A stretch of 50,687 bases of DNA from Akkermansia sp. (GCA_024405435.1 JAKSOU010000013.1:1-50687), one strand, 5' to 3'. Numbered from the stretch's first letter, positions 16,246 to 25,979 are shown. Numbers and translations: made by a program. Notes: generated by a model not told the origin, from the sequence alone.

Positions 16246-17574
16246 GTGGGGAAACGATTTGCACTGGTTTCCCTTGGTTGCGCCAAGAACCAAGTGGACT
16301 CCGAAATCATGTCCGGCATCCTGCGGGAGGCCGGATACCGCGAGGTACCACGGGGCAAGGCGGATATCCTGGTCATCAACACCTGCGCGTTCATCGACCC
16401 CGCGAAGCAGGAGGCCATCGACACCATCTTCGAGGCCGTGCGGGCGCGGGAGGCGGGTGATTCCCCCGCCGGGCAGAAAATCCTGGTGGCGGGCTGCCTT
16501 TCCCAGCGGTACGCGGCGCAGCTGCCCAAGCTCATCCCGGAGGCGGACTGCTTCATCGGCGTGGACCGCATCGGCGAGATTGCGGAGATAGCCGCCGCAT
16601 GCCGGGCGGGCACGCAGGAGAAGGTGTACACCACCAAGGTGTCCAAGCTGGTGCCGGACTTCGGCCAGCCGCGCGCGCTGATGTCGCCCCCGCACTATGC
16701 GTACGTGAAGATAGCGGAGGGCTGCAACCACGCGTGCGCCTACTGCGCCATCCCGCGCATCCGCGGCGGCCACCGCAGCCGCTCCGTGCAGAACATCCTC
16801 AAGGAAATCCGCCACTGGCTCAAGCGCGGCGTGAAGGAAATCAACCTCATTGCGCAGGACACCACCTACTACGGCGTGGACGCCCGCAACGGGGACTCCC
16901 TGGCGGGGCTGCTGCGCGCCATCAACGCGCTGCCGGGTGATTTCTGGGTGCGCGTGCTCTACACGCACCCCGCACACTGGAACCGCGAGCTCATCGATGC
17001 CTTCGCCGAGTGCAAGAAGGTGGTGAAGTACGTGGACATCCCGCTGCAGCACATCTCCGACCACCTGTTGGAGTCCATGAGGCGCAAGACGGACGGGGCG
17101 TACATCCGCCGCCTGCTGCGCGACCTCCGCAAAGACGTGCCGGGAATCGGCATCCGCACCACCTTCATCAGCGGCCTTCCCGGCGAGACCGAGGAGGACC
17201 ACGCCGAGCTGCGCGATTTCATCCGCGAGTTCCGCTTTGAGCGCGCGGGCGTGTTCCCCTACTCCCGCGAGGAGGGAACGCCCGCCGCCAAGATGCCCGG
17301 CCAGGTGCACCACGCCACCAAGAAGCGCCGCGCCAACGAGCTCTCCATGCTCATGGCCGGGATAGCGGACGACATAGGGCAGCACTTGCTAGGCAGGCGC
17401 CTGCGGGTGCTGGTGGACGCGCCTGGGCTGGCGCGCGGGCCGTGGGATGCGCCGGATGTGGATGCGGCAATCCATGTGGACCCGGCCCTGCCGGTGGGAG
17501 AGTTCGCGGAAGTGGAGATTGAGGATTCCATCGCGTACGAGCTGTTCGCCAAGGGAGCCGCACCGGAAGATTAA
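16246..17574 (+). CDS. rimO: Ribosomal protein S12 methylthiotransferase RimO
   Basis: Radical-SAM enzyme that methylthiolates the conserved Asp of ribosomal protein S12. 442 aa, normal length. The N-terminal domain opens with LVSLGCAKNQVDSE (Cys12), typical of RimO, followed by NTCAF and a third Cys in VAGCLSQRY. The radical-SAM motif is CNHACAYCAIPRIRG, and a TRAM-like domain forms the C-terminus. The GTG start at 16246 directly follows a promoter, so the mRNA is probably leaderless. The symporter gene follows after 16 nt. Confidence 0.95.
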   Translation: MGKRFALVSLGCAKNQVDSEIMSGILREAGYREVPRGKADILVINTCAFIDPAKQEAIDTIFEAVRAREAGDSPAGQKILVAGCLSQRYAAQLPKLIPEADCFIGVDRIGEIAEIAAACRAGTQEKVYTTKVSKLVPDFGQPRALMSPPHYAYVKIAEGCNHACAYCAIPRIRGGHRSRSVQNILKEIRHWLKRGVKEINLIAQDTTYYGVDARNGDSLAGLLRAINALPGDFWVRVLYTHPAHWNRELIDAFAECKKVVKYVDIPLQHISDHLLESMRRKTDGAYIRRLLRDLRKDVPGIGIRTTFISGLPGETEEDHAELRDFIREFRFERAGVFPYSREEGTPAAKMPGQVHHATKKRRANELSMLMAGIADDIGQHLLGRRLRVLVDAPGLARGPWDAPDVDAAIHVDPALPVGEFAEVEIEDSIAYELFAKGAAPED

Positions 17575-17590
17575 GATTTTTTTCATATTT

Positions 17591-19081
17591 ATGGCAGAGA
17601 TTACGACAACTCATTGGATATGCCTGCTGCTGACCATCCTGGTGGTGATCGTGGCAGGCATTTTGTATGCCGGCAAGCAGACGGGCGCCGCGGGCTTCAG
17701 CCTGGCGGGCCGCAAATCCGGCCCCGTGATGATAGCGGGCGCCTTCGCGGGATCCGCGCTGGGCGGCGCCGCCACCGTGGGCACCGCCACCACCGCCGCG
17801 TACGACGGCATGGTGGCGTGGTACTTCACGCTCGGCATGGGCATCGGCATGATTCTGATGGGATTGTTCTACGCACGCAAGCTGCGCGAGAGCGAGCTGG
17901 AGACCGTGCCGCAGTTCCTCGGCCTGAACTTCGGCAAAATCGCGGCGCCCGTGGCGAGCGTCATCACCTGCTGCGGCATCTTCTTCGCGTGCTCCGGCAG
18001 CGTGCTGCCCGGTTCCCACATGATATGCTCCCTGCTGGGTGTGCCGCCGGTGCTGGGCGCGGGCATCCTGGTGCTGCTGATGGTGGCGTACATCACCTTC
18101 GGCGGGCAGAAGGGCTCCAGCTTCAGCGGCGTGCTGAAAGTGGCCGTGCTCTTCACCGCCCTGTTGGCCGCCACCTTCATCGCCCTGTACAACTACCATG
18201 ACGGCGGCTCCGTGTGGAACGGCATGTCCGCCATGTTCGCAGAGAAGGGCGTGTTCTGCAAGGGCGGCATGTACGGCTTCAGCTACATCGCCGCCACCGT
18301 GGTGGGCACCGTCACCGCGCAGATGTACATCCAGGGCCTCTACTCCGCCTCCAACGCCGCCACCGCCTCACGCGGCGCCTACCTGGGCGCGTTGTTCACC
18401 ATTCCGGTGGGCCTCATGGCGTGCTTCATCGGCATGTACATGGGTGCGCACCACCCGGAGATGCTGGAGTCGCCGGCGCAGGCCTCCCTGGTGCTGCCGA
18501 TGTTCCTGCTGGACGGCGCGGTGGTTCCCGCGTGGGTGGGCGGCATCGCGCTGGGCGGCATCGCGCTGTGCATCATCAGCTCCGCCGCCGTGCAGGCGCT
18601 CTCGGTGAGCACCATGTTCTCGCGCGATATCATCGGCGACCTCGTGGGCGTGAAGTCGGACCGCACCATCATGCTCACCAACCGCATCGGCATGGTGGTG
18701 GCATCCATCCTGGTGGCGGTGTTCTGCCTGGTGAACTGGCAGGGCTCCAGCCTGTGGCTCAACTACCTGTCCATGGCACTGCGCGGCGGCGGCGTGGTGT
18801 TCCCGCTCACGCTGGCCATCTTCCTGAACCGCAAGACCCTGCGCCGCTACATCCCGGCGCGCTGGGTGGTGGCATCCATGGTCATCGCCACCCTGGGCGC
18901 GCTGGCCATCCTGCCCGTGCCCCAGGATGCCTCCCTCGTGGAATGGCTGGCGGATGCCTCCGGCATCACCGCCAAGGACATCCACGACATGCTGCCCGTG
19001 GTGGCCGGCATGGTGCTCAGTGCCCTGGTCCTGCTCATCGGGCTTATCTGGACCACCATCCGCAACAAGCGCAATTCTTGA
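17591..19081 (+). CDS. Sodium/solute symporter (SSS family)
   Basis: A 496-aa inner-membrane protein with about 13 hydrophobic segments, of the solute:sodium symporter family (PutP/SGLT type). Segment 1 is ICLLLTILVVIVAGILYAG. It is followed by a Gly-rich re-entrant region GAFAGSALGGAATVGTATTA and, near residue 150, GSVLPGSHMICSLLG. The substrate cannot be read from the sequence; sugars, amino acids, nucleosides and sialic acid are all used by the family. It starts 16 nt after rimO, and the next gene encodes a sugar-kinase-like protein from its own promoter, which makes a sugar substrate plausible but unproved. ATG 17591 avoids the overlap with rimO that the longer open frame would give. Confidence 0.85.
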   Translation: MAEITTTHWICLLLTILVVIVAGILYAGKQTGAAGFSLAGRKSGPVMIAGAFAGSALGGAATVGTATTAAYDGMVAWYFTLGMGIGMILMGLFYARKLRESELETVPQFLGLNFGKIAAPVASVITCCGIFFACSGSVLPGSHMICSLLGVPPVLGAGILVLLMVAYITFGGQKGSSFSGVLKVAVLFTALLAATFIALYNYHDGGSVWNGMSAMFAEKGVFCKGGMYGFSYIAATVVGTVTAQMYIQGLYSASNAATASRGAYLGALFTIPVGLMACFIGMYMGAHHPEMLESPAQASLVLPMFLLDGAVVPAWVGGIALGGIALCIISSAAVQALSVSTMFSRDIIGDLVGVKSDRTIMLTNRIGMVVASILVAVFCLVNWQGSSLWLNYLSMALRGGGVVFPLTLAIFLNRKTLRRYIPARWVVASMVIATLGALAILPVPQDASLVEWLADASGITAKDIHDMLPVVAGMVLSALVLLIGLIWTTIRNKRNS

Positions 19082-19100
19082 CGCAACAGGCCGATTTTGC

Positions 19101-19129
19101 TTGTACGCGCGCGTGATTCATGGTACAAG
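19101..19129 (+). promoter_or_regulatory. Sigma70-like promoter of the ROK-like kinase gene
   Basis: TTGTAC (19101-19106), 17-bp spacer, TACAAG (19124-19129); the ATG is at 19150, giving a leader of about 14 nt. Confidence 0.55.
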
Positions 19130-19149
19130 GGGGCAACCTCTTGTAACTT

Positions 19150-20544
19150 ATGAATATCACACCGAAATACATTCCCGTATTGGACCCGGACTTCGTGGCG
19201 CCCGTGCTGTGGACGCGCGCGTATCAGGAAAAAGTGGCGGCCACGCCCGGCGCGCACCGCTTGGATATGGCCATGACGCGCCTGGACGGCACGTGCTTCC
19301 GCTGGAGCGGCACGGTGCTTCCGCACGAGGGCGAGAACGTGGCGCTGAACCGCACGTATGTGGAGCGCATCGTGAAGTTCCTGCTGTGGATGAAGGGCGG
19401 CTGCACGCTCATGGTGGCCGGTGACGACGCGATTGCCGACATGCTCTCCGACATCTACCGCGAGGGCGGTTCCCGCGAGTTCGACTGGGACTACGAGAAC
19501 AGCGTGTACGGCCAGCACTTCACCATCGTGAAGGTGGCCTCCGCCGCCGACCTGCCGGAGGAGAAATCCTCCTCCGTCTCCCTGGGCCGCAACCTGGACG
19601 GCTACCGCATCGGCTTTGACCTGGGCGGTTCCGACCGCAAGGCCGCCGCCGTGGTCAACGGCGAGGTGGTCTTCTCCGAGGAAATCGTGTGGGACCCCTA
19701 CCACCAGACCGACCCCAACTACCAGCTGGAAGGCGTGGACGACTCCCTCATCCGCGCGGCCAAGCACCTGCCGCAGGTGGACGCCATCGGCGGTTCCGCC
19801 GCCGGCGTGTACGTGAACAACGAGCCCAAGGTGGCTTCCCTCTTCCGCGGCATCGCCAAGGACGACTTCGAGCGTGTAACGCGCCGCATGTTCTTCACGC
19901 TGAAGGACCGCTGGTGCGAGCGCATGGGCAAGGACGTGCCGTTCGAGGTGGTGAACGACGGCGAGGTGACCGCGCTGGCGGGCGCCATGGCGCTCAACGA
20001 CGACGCCGTGCTCGGCATCGCCATGGGCACCTCGCTCGCCGCGGGCTATGTTGACCCGGAGGGCCACATCATGCCCTGGCTCAACGAGCTGGCCTTCGTT
20101 CCCGTGGACTACCAGGCGGACGGAGGCGTGGACGAGTGGTCCGGCGACATGGGCGTGGGCGCCATGTACTTCTCCCAGCAGGCCGTGGCACGCCTGGCGC
20201 CGCGCGCCGGGTACGAGTTCGGCGACATGCCGTTCCCGGAGCAGCTCAAGAAGGTGCAGGCCGCCATGGCGGAGGGCGACGAGCGCGCCCGCAAGATTTA
20301 CGAGACCATCGGCGTGGAGTTCGGCTACACCATCGCGTACTTCGCCACGTTCTACGAGGTGCGGCACCTGCTGTTCCTGGGGCGCGTGGCATCCGGCGAG
20401 GGCGGCCAGATCATCATCGACAAGGCGAACGAGGTGCTGGCGGGCGAGTTCCCGGAACTGCACATCAACCTGTGCGTACCGGACGAGAAGACCAAGCGCC
20501 ACGGCCAGGCCGTTGCCGCAGCCTCCCTCCCCAAGCTCGGCTAA
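19150..20544 (+). CDS. ROK/hexokinase-like sugar kinase
   Basis: A 464-aa ASKHA-fold protein resembling ROK-family kinases. The phosphate-1 loop is IGFDLGGSDRKAAAVVNGEVV (first part, about residues 154-165), with a following segment AIGGSAAGVYVNNEP and a phosphate-2-like VLGIAMGTSLAAGYV near 290. The zinc-binding CXCGXXGC motif of many ROK proteins is not present. A 150-residue N-terminal extension precedes the kinase fold. Expected role is phosphorylation of a hexose or amino sugar in the cytoplasm; the specific sugar is unknown. It has its own promoter. The neighbouring symporter may supply substrate; this is inference. Confidence 0.7.
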   Translation: MNITPKYIPVLDPDFVAPVLWTRAYQEKVAATPGAHRLDMAMTRLDGTCFRWSGTVLPHEGENVALNRTYVERIVKFLLWMKGGCTLMVAGDDAIADMLSDIYREGGSREFDWDYENSVYGQHFTIVKVASAADLPEEKSSSVSLGRNLDGYRIGFDLGGSDRKAAAVVNGEVVFSEEIVWDPYHQTDPNYQLEGVDDSLIRAAKHLPQVDAIGGSAAGVYVNNEPKVASLFRGIAKDDFERVTRRMFFTLKDRWCERMGKDVPFEVVNDGEVTALAGAMALNDDAVLGIAMGTSLAAGYVDPEGHIMPWLNELAFVPVDYQADGGVDEWSGDMGVGAMYFSQQAVARLAPRAGYEFGDMPFPEQLKKVQAAMAEGDERARKIYETIGVEFGYTIAYFATFYEVRHLLFLGRVASGEGGQIIIDKANEVLAGEFPELHINLCVPDEKTKRHGQAVAAASLPKLG

Positions 20545-20559
20545 CCACGCCACACGCGG

Positions 20560-22581
20560 ATGGACGAGGCGAGCAAGAGCGGGTGGACCTGCCCGGAGTG
20601 CGGCACCGCCGTGGACACCTCCAAAATGGGGTTCCTCGCGGAGGTCTCCTGCCCCCAGTGCGGCAAGGAGGGCCGCGCCAACACCACGCTCGCCAACTTC
20701 CGCCTCGACAACATCCTCGGCATCGGCGGCATGAGCGTCGTCATGCGCGCGTACGACCCCACACTGGGCCGCCCGCTCGCCATCAAGCTGCTCAACGAGA
20801 CCTACCGCACCCAAGAGGACCGCATCCGCAAGTTCGAGGGCGAATGCTCGCTCATGGCCAAGGTGCGCCATGAGAACGTGGTGTCCGTGTACTCCGCCGG
20901 GTGGGACAAGGGGCAGTTCTACATCGCCATGGAGCTGGTGGACGGCGAGAACCTGGAGCTCATCATCGACCGCCGCAAGTTCCTGTTGCCCAACCAGGCC
21001 GTGGAAATCATCCGCCAGGTGGCCCTGGGCCTCCAGGCCGCGCACGAGGCCGGACTGCTCCACCGCGATGTCAAGCCGGGCAACGTCATCATCACCAAGG
21101 CAAACCAGGCCAAGGTGCTGGATTTCGGCCTCTCCATGGAGAGCCAACAGGCCGACGGCGACACCGAGGAGGTCATCTGGGCCACACCGTTCTACGTGCC
21201 GCCGGAAACCCTGCGGCGCGAGAAGGAGGACGTGCGCAGCGACATCTACGCGCTGGGCATGACCCTGCGCAACCTGTTGACGGGCGTGGACACCATGCCG
21301 GAGGAGTTCACCTCCGTGAGCTCGCTGCTGGCGCTCAAGGAGAAGTTCCCGCGCATGCGCACCGCCTACCCGCACCTGGACCCGGACCTGTGCGACTTCG
21401 TGGACCACATGTCCGCCTTCAAGCCTGACGACCGCCCGGCGGACTACCGCGACGTGCTCGCGGAGCTGGCGGAGGTGCAGGAGCATTTGGCGAAGGAGGG
21501 CCAGCGCCGCGCCACGCGCCTGTGGCTCCAGGAGAAGAAGCGCGAAATCATGATCCTGGGCGGGGCCGCCCTGCTGGGCATCGTCCTGGCCACCACCGTG
21601 GTGTGCTCCACCACCGTGCGAGAGGAGCAGAAATACCTCACCGCGCCCACGGAACGCTCCTCGCCGGACTGGCAGGACGCCGCCAAGGCGGAGAACCTCA
21701 TCGGCGCATCCCAGTGGCAGTCCGCCGCCACCCTCTACCAAAAACTGGCGGAGAAGGCGCACGACCCCGCGGTGGGCGCGCGCGCCGGGCTGATGGGTGC
21801 CATGTTCAAGGTGATTCAGGGCGCGCCGCTGCAGGATGCGGATGCCCTGCTGCAGCGCGCCGACAACCATTTCGCCGCCGCGGGGAAGGTTGACAACGGT
21901 GCCCCCGGCGGCTGGCAGGAAACGCAGGCCGCGCTGGAGCTGGCGAAAGCGGGCGCCCCGCTGGATGCAGACAAGCTGCAGGAAGTGCGCCAACCCCTGC
22001 TGCGCGCGGCGGTGGCCGTGGTGGCCGCGGCACGCGCCATGGATGGAGGCTACATGCAGGAGGCGCAGGCCCTGGCCGCGCAGGCCGCCGCAGAGGCGGA
22101 GGGCGGCAGCGGCGCCATCGCGGAGCTCACCTCCCCCCTCAAGAGCTATGAGCTGCAGCTGGCGCACGATGCCGTGCCCGCGGCCCGCAAGCACGTGCTG
22201 CGCCTGCTGGGCAGCGGCATGCTCAACCGCGCGGAGGAGACCATGCAGGTGCTTTCGCAACTGCAGCTCTCACCCGCCGAGCAGGCGGAGCTGGACGTGC
22301 AGCAGCAGGTCTGCAAGGTGGCCAAGGCCGCGTTTGAAACGTTCCGCAAGCACGGCCAGGACCCCATGAAGGCCCTTTCCAGCCCGGTGGTGTTCCGCGA
22401 TGCCGCCGCGCATGTGAAGAGCGATTCCACCTTCGCCAACGAGATGTGCTGCCTGGCGCACATGCTGCGCGGCGAGTACGCCAAGGCCTTTGCGCTGGAC
22501 CCGTACAAGGATTCCGCGGATTCCCAAAAGCCCTTCGCCGTGCTGATGCGCCACTGGAAACAGCGCCTGGGTGCCAAGTGA
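20560..22581 (+). CDS. Membrane Ser/Thr protein kinase with N-terminal zinc ribbon
   Basis: A 673-aa protein in four parts. Residues 9-35 hold a zinc-ribbon-like pair CPECG and CPQCG (Cys11, 14, 31, 34). Residues 47-310 are a Hanks-type kinase: G-loop GIGGMSVV, AIK lysine, catalytic HRDVKPGN at 168-175, DFG at 188-190, and a substrate region with TPFYVPPETL. A single membrane segment follows at about 330-350 (IMILGGAALLGIVLATTVV). The remaining 320 residues are Ala-rich and helical, probably TPR-like, and outside the membrane. It starts 15 nt after the ROK-like gene and is likely co-transcribed. The next gene encodes another single-pass protein with a cytoplasmic coiled coil, a possible partner or substrate. 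Confidence 0.85.
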   Translation: MDEASKSGWTCPECGTAVDTSKMGFLAEVSCPQCGKEGRANTTLANFRLDNILGIGGMSVVMRAYDPTLGRPLAIKLLNETYRTQEDRIRKFEGECSLMAKVRHENVVSVYSAGWDKGQFYIAMELVDGENLELIIDRRKFLLPNQAVEIIRQVALGLQAAHEAGLLHRDVKPGNVIITKANQAKVLDFGLSMESQQADGDTEEVIWATPFYVPPETLRREKEDVRSDIYALGMTLRNLLTGVDTMPEEFTSVSSLLALKEKFPRMRTAYPHLDPDLCDFVDHMSAFKPDDRPADYRDVLAELAEVQEHLAKEGQRRATRLWLQEKKREIMILGGAALLGIVLATTVVCSTTVREEQKYLTAPTERSSPDWQDAAKAENLIGASQWQSAATLYQKLAEKAHDPAVGARAGLMGAMFKVIQGAPLQDADALLQRADNHFAAAGKVDNGAPGGWQETQAALELAKAGAPLDADKLQEVRQPLLRAAVAVVAAARAMDGGYMQEAQALAAQAAAEAEGGSGAIAELTSPLKSYELQLAHDAVPAARKHVLRLLGSGMLNRAEETMQVLSQLQLSPAEQAELDVQQQVCKVAKAAFETFRKHGQDPMKALSSPVVFRDAAAHVKSDSTFANEMCCLAHMLRGEYAKAFALDPYKDSADSQKPFAVLMRHWKQRLGAK

Positions 22582-22622
22582 CGCATCCGCGCAATTTTCC
22601 GCGCGTGGGGCGAAATCCGTGT

Positions 22623-22651
22623 TTGCCATGCGGGCGCGTTTGTGGTATAAG
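22623..22651 (+). promoter_or_regulatory. Sigma70-like promoter of the coiled-coil protein gene
   Basis: TTGCCA (22623-22628), 17-bp spacer, TATAAG (22646-22651), with the ATG at 22684 and a leader near 26 nt. Confidence 0.65.
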
Positions 22652-22683
22652 TTGGGGTACGTCACGATTTTCATCCTAATACC

Positions 22684-24834
22684 ATGGCTGCACCCAAACT
22701 CAATACACTTCAGGTAAACGGTCCCAAGCGCACGCTCATCAACTCCGGCGTGGTCCCCAACAAGCGCATCGTGCTGAAAGGCGCGGACGGCCAGGCTATC
22801 GAAAAGAAGAAGCCTGCGCTCTCCCCGGAGGAACAGGCCGCAGAGGCCGAGCGCATCGCCGCCGAGCAGGAGGCCGCGCGCCAGGCCCAGGAAGAGTACG
22901 ACCGCCAGATGGAGGAGTACAACAAGCAGATGGAGGAATACAACCGCCAGATGGAGGAGTACAACAAACAGGTGGCGGAACAGGAGGCCGCAGAGGCCGC
23001 CGCCCGCGCCGAGGCTGAGGCCGCCGCTGCCGCCGCTGCCGCCGAGCAGCCCGCACCCGCCCCGCAGGAGGCCAAGCCCGCCGCACAGCTTCCCAAGACC
23101 GTCGCCAAGCCCGCCGTCAAGCAGAACAGCATCCTGAAGGCCCCCACCCCCGGCAAGGCCGCCGCCAAGGGCGGCAGCCCGCTGGCCGGCACCAAGATTA
23201 CCGGCACCGGCAAGGCCCTGGGCGGTGTGGCCGCCAAGCCCGCCGCGCCCGCCGCCAAGAAGGTGGCTGCCAAGTCTCCCCTGGCGGCAGCCCGGCCAGC
23301 CGCCGCACCCGCTCCCGCCCCCGCCGCCACGGCTGCCCCCGCACCTGCGGAGGATCCCGCCGCGCAGCAGCAGGGCCTGCCGGAGATGAGCGAGGAGGAA
23401 CTCGCCGCGCGCGACGTCTACCTCACCAAGCTGAAAAAGGATGCCGCCAAGCAGAGCGTGTGGCACAGCAAGGGCTTCTGGATCGGGATGATTCTCCTGC
23501 TGGTCATGGCCATTGTGTGCGGCACCTACGTGGTGGAGGAGAACGCCAAGAACGAGCGCGCGGAAATCCAGCGCCAGAACATCAAGAAGATCATGCACCG
23601 CTGCGTGGATATCAACAAGCACGGTGTGGAAACCACGCAGGACGCCAAGACCAAGAACGTGGACATCACCTGCACCAAGAAGGACCTGCAGCTGCTCATG
23701 AAGGTGGTGGTGGACCCCTACATCAAGAATGATGTGGGCGGCAACCTGCTGGGCATGGACCCCGTGGGCGCCGGACGCAACGCCTGCCTGCTGCTCGGCC
23801 TGGCCGCCGCCGACAACAAGGAGGCTCGCGACTACATCTTCGACACCCTCGCCAAGAAGGCGGAGGACGTGGTGGACGCCGGCCTCTTCGACTGGCTGCT
23901 GCAGCGCATCGGCATCTCTGACGCCGAGGGCGTGAACGCCAACCTCCGCACCCTTGCGGAGAAGATTGCCGCCAAGCCCAAGTTCCAGCACAAGGACGCC
24001 CTCCTCGCCAGCGTCTGGAAGGTCTACGGCCTCCGCGTCACGGAGGAGGACGTGCCCCGCATCCTCCAGCTGCTGAAGGACGACAACACGGACGGCAAGC
24101 TGGTGAAGACCCTCTGCAACTGCCTGGACAACGTCCTCATGATGATGGACGACAAGGACAAGAAGGCCAAGATCGGCGATGAAATCTTCGATTCCGTGTC
24201 GCCGGAGCGCCTCAAGCAGCTCGGGCCCACCCTGGCCGCAGCCTGCTCCCCCAAGGCCCTCGCGCACATCAAGGGCAAGATCACGGATGCCAAGGGCATG
24301 ACCCGCAACAACATGCTCTTCCTCGCCTTCTGGGGAGACGACTCCATTCTGGACTACATGCTGGAGCTCAAGGGCAAGGCGGAAATCGCCAACGACCCCA
24401 AGGCCGTCAACATGGTCAACAACGCCATCGGCTCCTTCTTCGCCCAGAACCGCGAACGCACGGATGCCGATGCCGAGAAGCTCGCCTCCCTCATCTGCGA
24501 ACAGCCCTTCGCAGACACCTCCAAGCTGCGCGACATCATCAACAAGATCGACAAGGACTCCACCCTCTACATCGGCGACGGCAACCCGCAGCTGCCCGCC
24601 CTCAAGACCGAGGCGGAGGCCCTCAAGAAGCTGCAGCGCGGCAAGCTGGAAATCGTGAACACCCTCTCCGGCCTGCATGAGATGGATTGGGTGAAGAACC
24701 TGCTCACCAGATACTCCCAGGACCCGGACGTGGATGTCTCCGCGCTCGCCAAGCAGGGTCTCCACAAGATCAAGGAGAACACCCGCAAGGACCAGCAGAC
24801 CAAGGAGCGGTATCAAGGCCGTTCCAAGAGCTGA
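22684..24834 (+). CDS. Large single-pass protein with coiled coil and helical repeats
   Basis: Not recognised as a named family. The 716-aa protein has a basic N-terminus (1-50), a charged coiled coil (about 50-115) containing the tandem EEYNKQME/EEYNRQME heptad-like repeats, and a long Ala/Pro/Lys-rich linker (115-245). A hydrophobic segment at about 265-285 (FWIGMILLLVMAIVCGTYVV) follows. The last 430 residues are soluble and alpha-helical, with Leu-spaced pairs of helices that suggest HEAT-like repeats. Orientation is probably N-in, with the repeat domain outside. It has its own promoter and a strong terminator behind it. It follows the Ser/Thr kinase gene; the Thr/Ser-containing linker could be a kinase target, which is inference only. 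Confidence 0.7.
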   Translation: MAAPKLNTLQVNGPKRTLINSGVVPNKRIVLKGADGQAIEKKKPALSPEEQAAEAERIAAEQEAARQAQEEYDRQMEEYNKQMEEYNRQMEEYNKQVAEQEAAEAAARAEAEAAAAAAAAEQPAPAPQEAKPAAQLPKTVAKPAVKQNSILKAPTPGKAAAKGGSPLAGTKITGTGKALGGVAAKPAAPAAKKVAAKSPLAAARPAAAPAPAPAATAAPAPAEDPAAQQQGLPEMSEEELAARDVYLTKLKKDAAKQSVWHSKGFWIGMILLLVMAIVCGTYVVEENAKNERAEIQRQNIKKIMHRCVDINKHGVETTQDAKTKNVDITCTKKDLQLLMKVVVDPYIKNDVGGNLLGMDPVGAGRNACLLLGLAAADNKEARDYIFDTLAKKAEDVVDAGLFDWLLQRIGISDAEGVNANLRTLAEKIAAKPKFQHKDALLASVWKVYGLRVTEEDVPRILQLLKDDNTDGKLVKTLCNCLDNVLMMMDDKDKKAKIGDEIFDSVSPERLKQLGPTLAAACSPKALAHIKGKITDAKGMTRNNMLFLAFWGDDSILDYMLELKGKAEIANDPKAVNMVNNAIGSFFAQNRERTDADAEKLASLICEQPFADTSKLRDIINKIDKDSTLYIGDGNPQLPALKTEAEALKKLQRGKLEIVNTLSGLHEMDWVKNLLTRYSQDPDVDVSALAKQGLHKIKENTRKDQQTKERYQGRSKS

Positions 24835-24846
24835 TGCGGGGGGGCA

Positions 24847-24879
24847 ATTAGGATTAGGATCAAAATTAGGATTAGGATT
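24847..24879 (+). repeat. TTAGGA-type hexamer array behind the coiled-coil gene
   Basis: Five units, four ATTAGG and one ATCAAA, plus ATT, 12 nt after the stop at 24834. Same family as 15035-15080. Confidence 0.75.
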
Positions 24880-24891
24880 TGTAGAATAATG

Positions 24892-24955
24892 CCGCGCCCT
24901 AGGGGCGCGGGGGATTTCAAGCCCATCCGGTGTTCCGCCGGATGGGCGTTTTCTT
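24892..24955 (+). terminator. Hairpin followed by intrinsic terminator
   Basis: A first stem CCGCGCCC/GGGCGCGG lies at 24892-24910. The terminator proper has a perfect 10-bp stem (24921-24930 with 24938-24947), a 7-nt loop and the run GTTTTCTT. It ends the 22684 transcript. Confidence 0.8.
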
Positions 24956-25038
24956 CCCCACCCCGAACTTTTTTCAAAAAAAACCGTGCATTGGGGTGGT
25001 TTCCTGCTTATATGGGTATAGAGACTCTTCCCTGATAC

Positions 25039-25977
25039 ATGAAAAAAACGATTATTGCTGCCTTTTCCGCGTTCTTCCTTGGCATGGGGGCCGCCCAGGC
25101 TGAAGAAGAGAGACCCATCACCTATGAGGACATTTGCGCCATGACCAAACCGGGGGCGCTGCCCATGCCGGAGGCGAAGAAGAACGAGCTCTTGCTGTAT
25201 GTGTCCACGGGCATATTCTGCATGGACGGAGAGCAGTCCGGCGCCGTGAAGCTTCTGCTGGAAGCCGGGGCGGACCCCAACGCGGTGGATTCCGAGGGCA
25301 AGGGGGCACTGCACCACCTCTCCGACGGCTCTGGCGACTTCGAGGCCGACAAGTGCCTGGACCTTCTCGTCAAGCACGGCGCCAATGTCAACATACAGGA
25401 CCGGGAGGGAAGAACCCCACTCATGATTGCCCTGGCGAACATGGATAACGTGGACGGCAATTACATCTGCCACCTCTTGTCATCGGGAGCCGACGGCAAC
25501 GTGAGGGACCATGCGGGCAACGTGGCCTCCCAGTATGTGCCGATAGCCAGCGGATGGGATGGCTCGCAAATACAATGCATGGAGATGTACGAGCTGCTGG
25601 ATTCCTACGGATACATTGTCGACGTACACGACAAAATGGCCCTGTTCTATATACTCCGGCCGTTCGAGGAAGACAACACCTATTGCTCGGAGGAGGAACT
25701 GCGCTTCCTCCTGCGCCACGGTGCCGAAACGGAATTGGAATGCGTGTTCAACACCAACGAACCCTTGAAATGGTCGATGCTGGACGCCATCAGGCGGCAT
25801 CCCCAGTATCCCGATGGCAAGGTTCTCCCCATGTGGCGCGGCATTAAGGATCACGAGCGGAACATTAGGGAAAAGAGGTACACCACGCTGAAGCGGCTCG
25901 AAGAAATCCTTCTGGAGCATCAGCACAGCACGGCCAGCCCCAACCCGCCGCCGATGACCTGGGAGCCCTTTCCCTGA
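25039..25977 (+). CDS. Secreted ankyrin-repeat protein
   Basis: A 312-aa exported protein. Residues 1-21 (MKKTIIAAFSAFFLGMGAAQA) are a clear signal peptide. Three ankyrin repeats are visible at about 65-165: AVKLLLEAGADPNAVDSEG, then LDLLVKHGANVNIQDREGRT, then ICHLLSSGADGNVRDHAGN, with a further partial repeat around LRFLLRHGAETELE. Ankyrin repeats mediate protein binding; the target, probably periplasmic, is unknown. Third codon positions are less GC-rich than in neighbouring housekeeping genes, as also in the following small gene. Both may be accessory genes. The C-terminus is Pro-rich. Confidence 0.85.
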   Translation: MKKTIIAAFSAFFLGMGAAQAEEERPITYEDICAMTKPGALPMPEAKKNELLLYVSTGIFCMDGEQSGAVKLLLEAGADPNAVDSEGKGALHHLSDGSGDFEADKCLDLLVKHGANVNIQDREGRTPLMIALANMDNVDGNYICHLLSSGADGNVRDHAGNVASQYVPIASGWDGSQIQCMEMYELLDSYGYIVDVHDKMALFYILRPFEEDNTYCSEEELRFLLRHGAETELECVFNTNEPLKWSMLDAIRRHPQYPDGKVLPMWRGIKDHERNIREKRYTTLKRLEEILLEHQHSTASPNPPPMTWEPFP

Positions 25978-25979
25978 GA

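Noticed and set aside
18847..22260. 1137-codon open frame on the minus strand
   Set aside because: It lies antisense to the symporter, ROK-like kinase and Ser/Thr kinase genes. Its composition (His, Gly and Ala-rich, no motif) is that of a GC-rich shadow frame.
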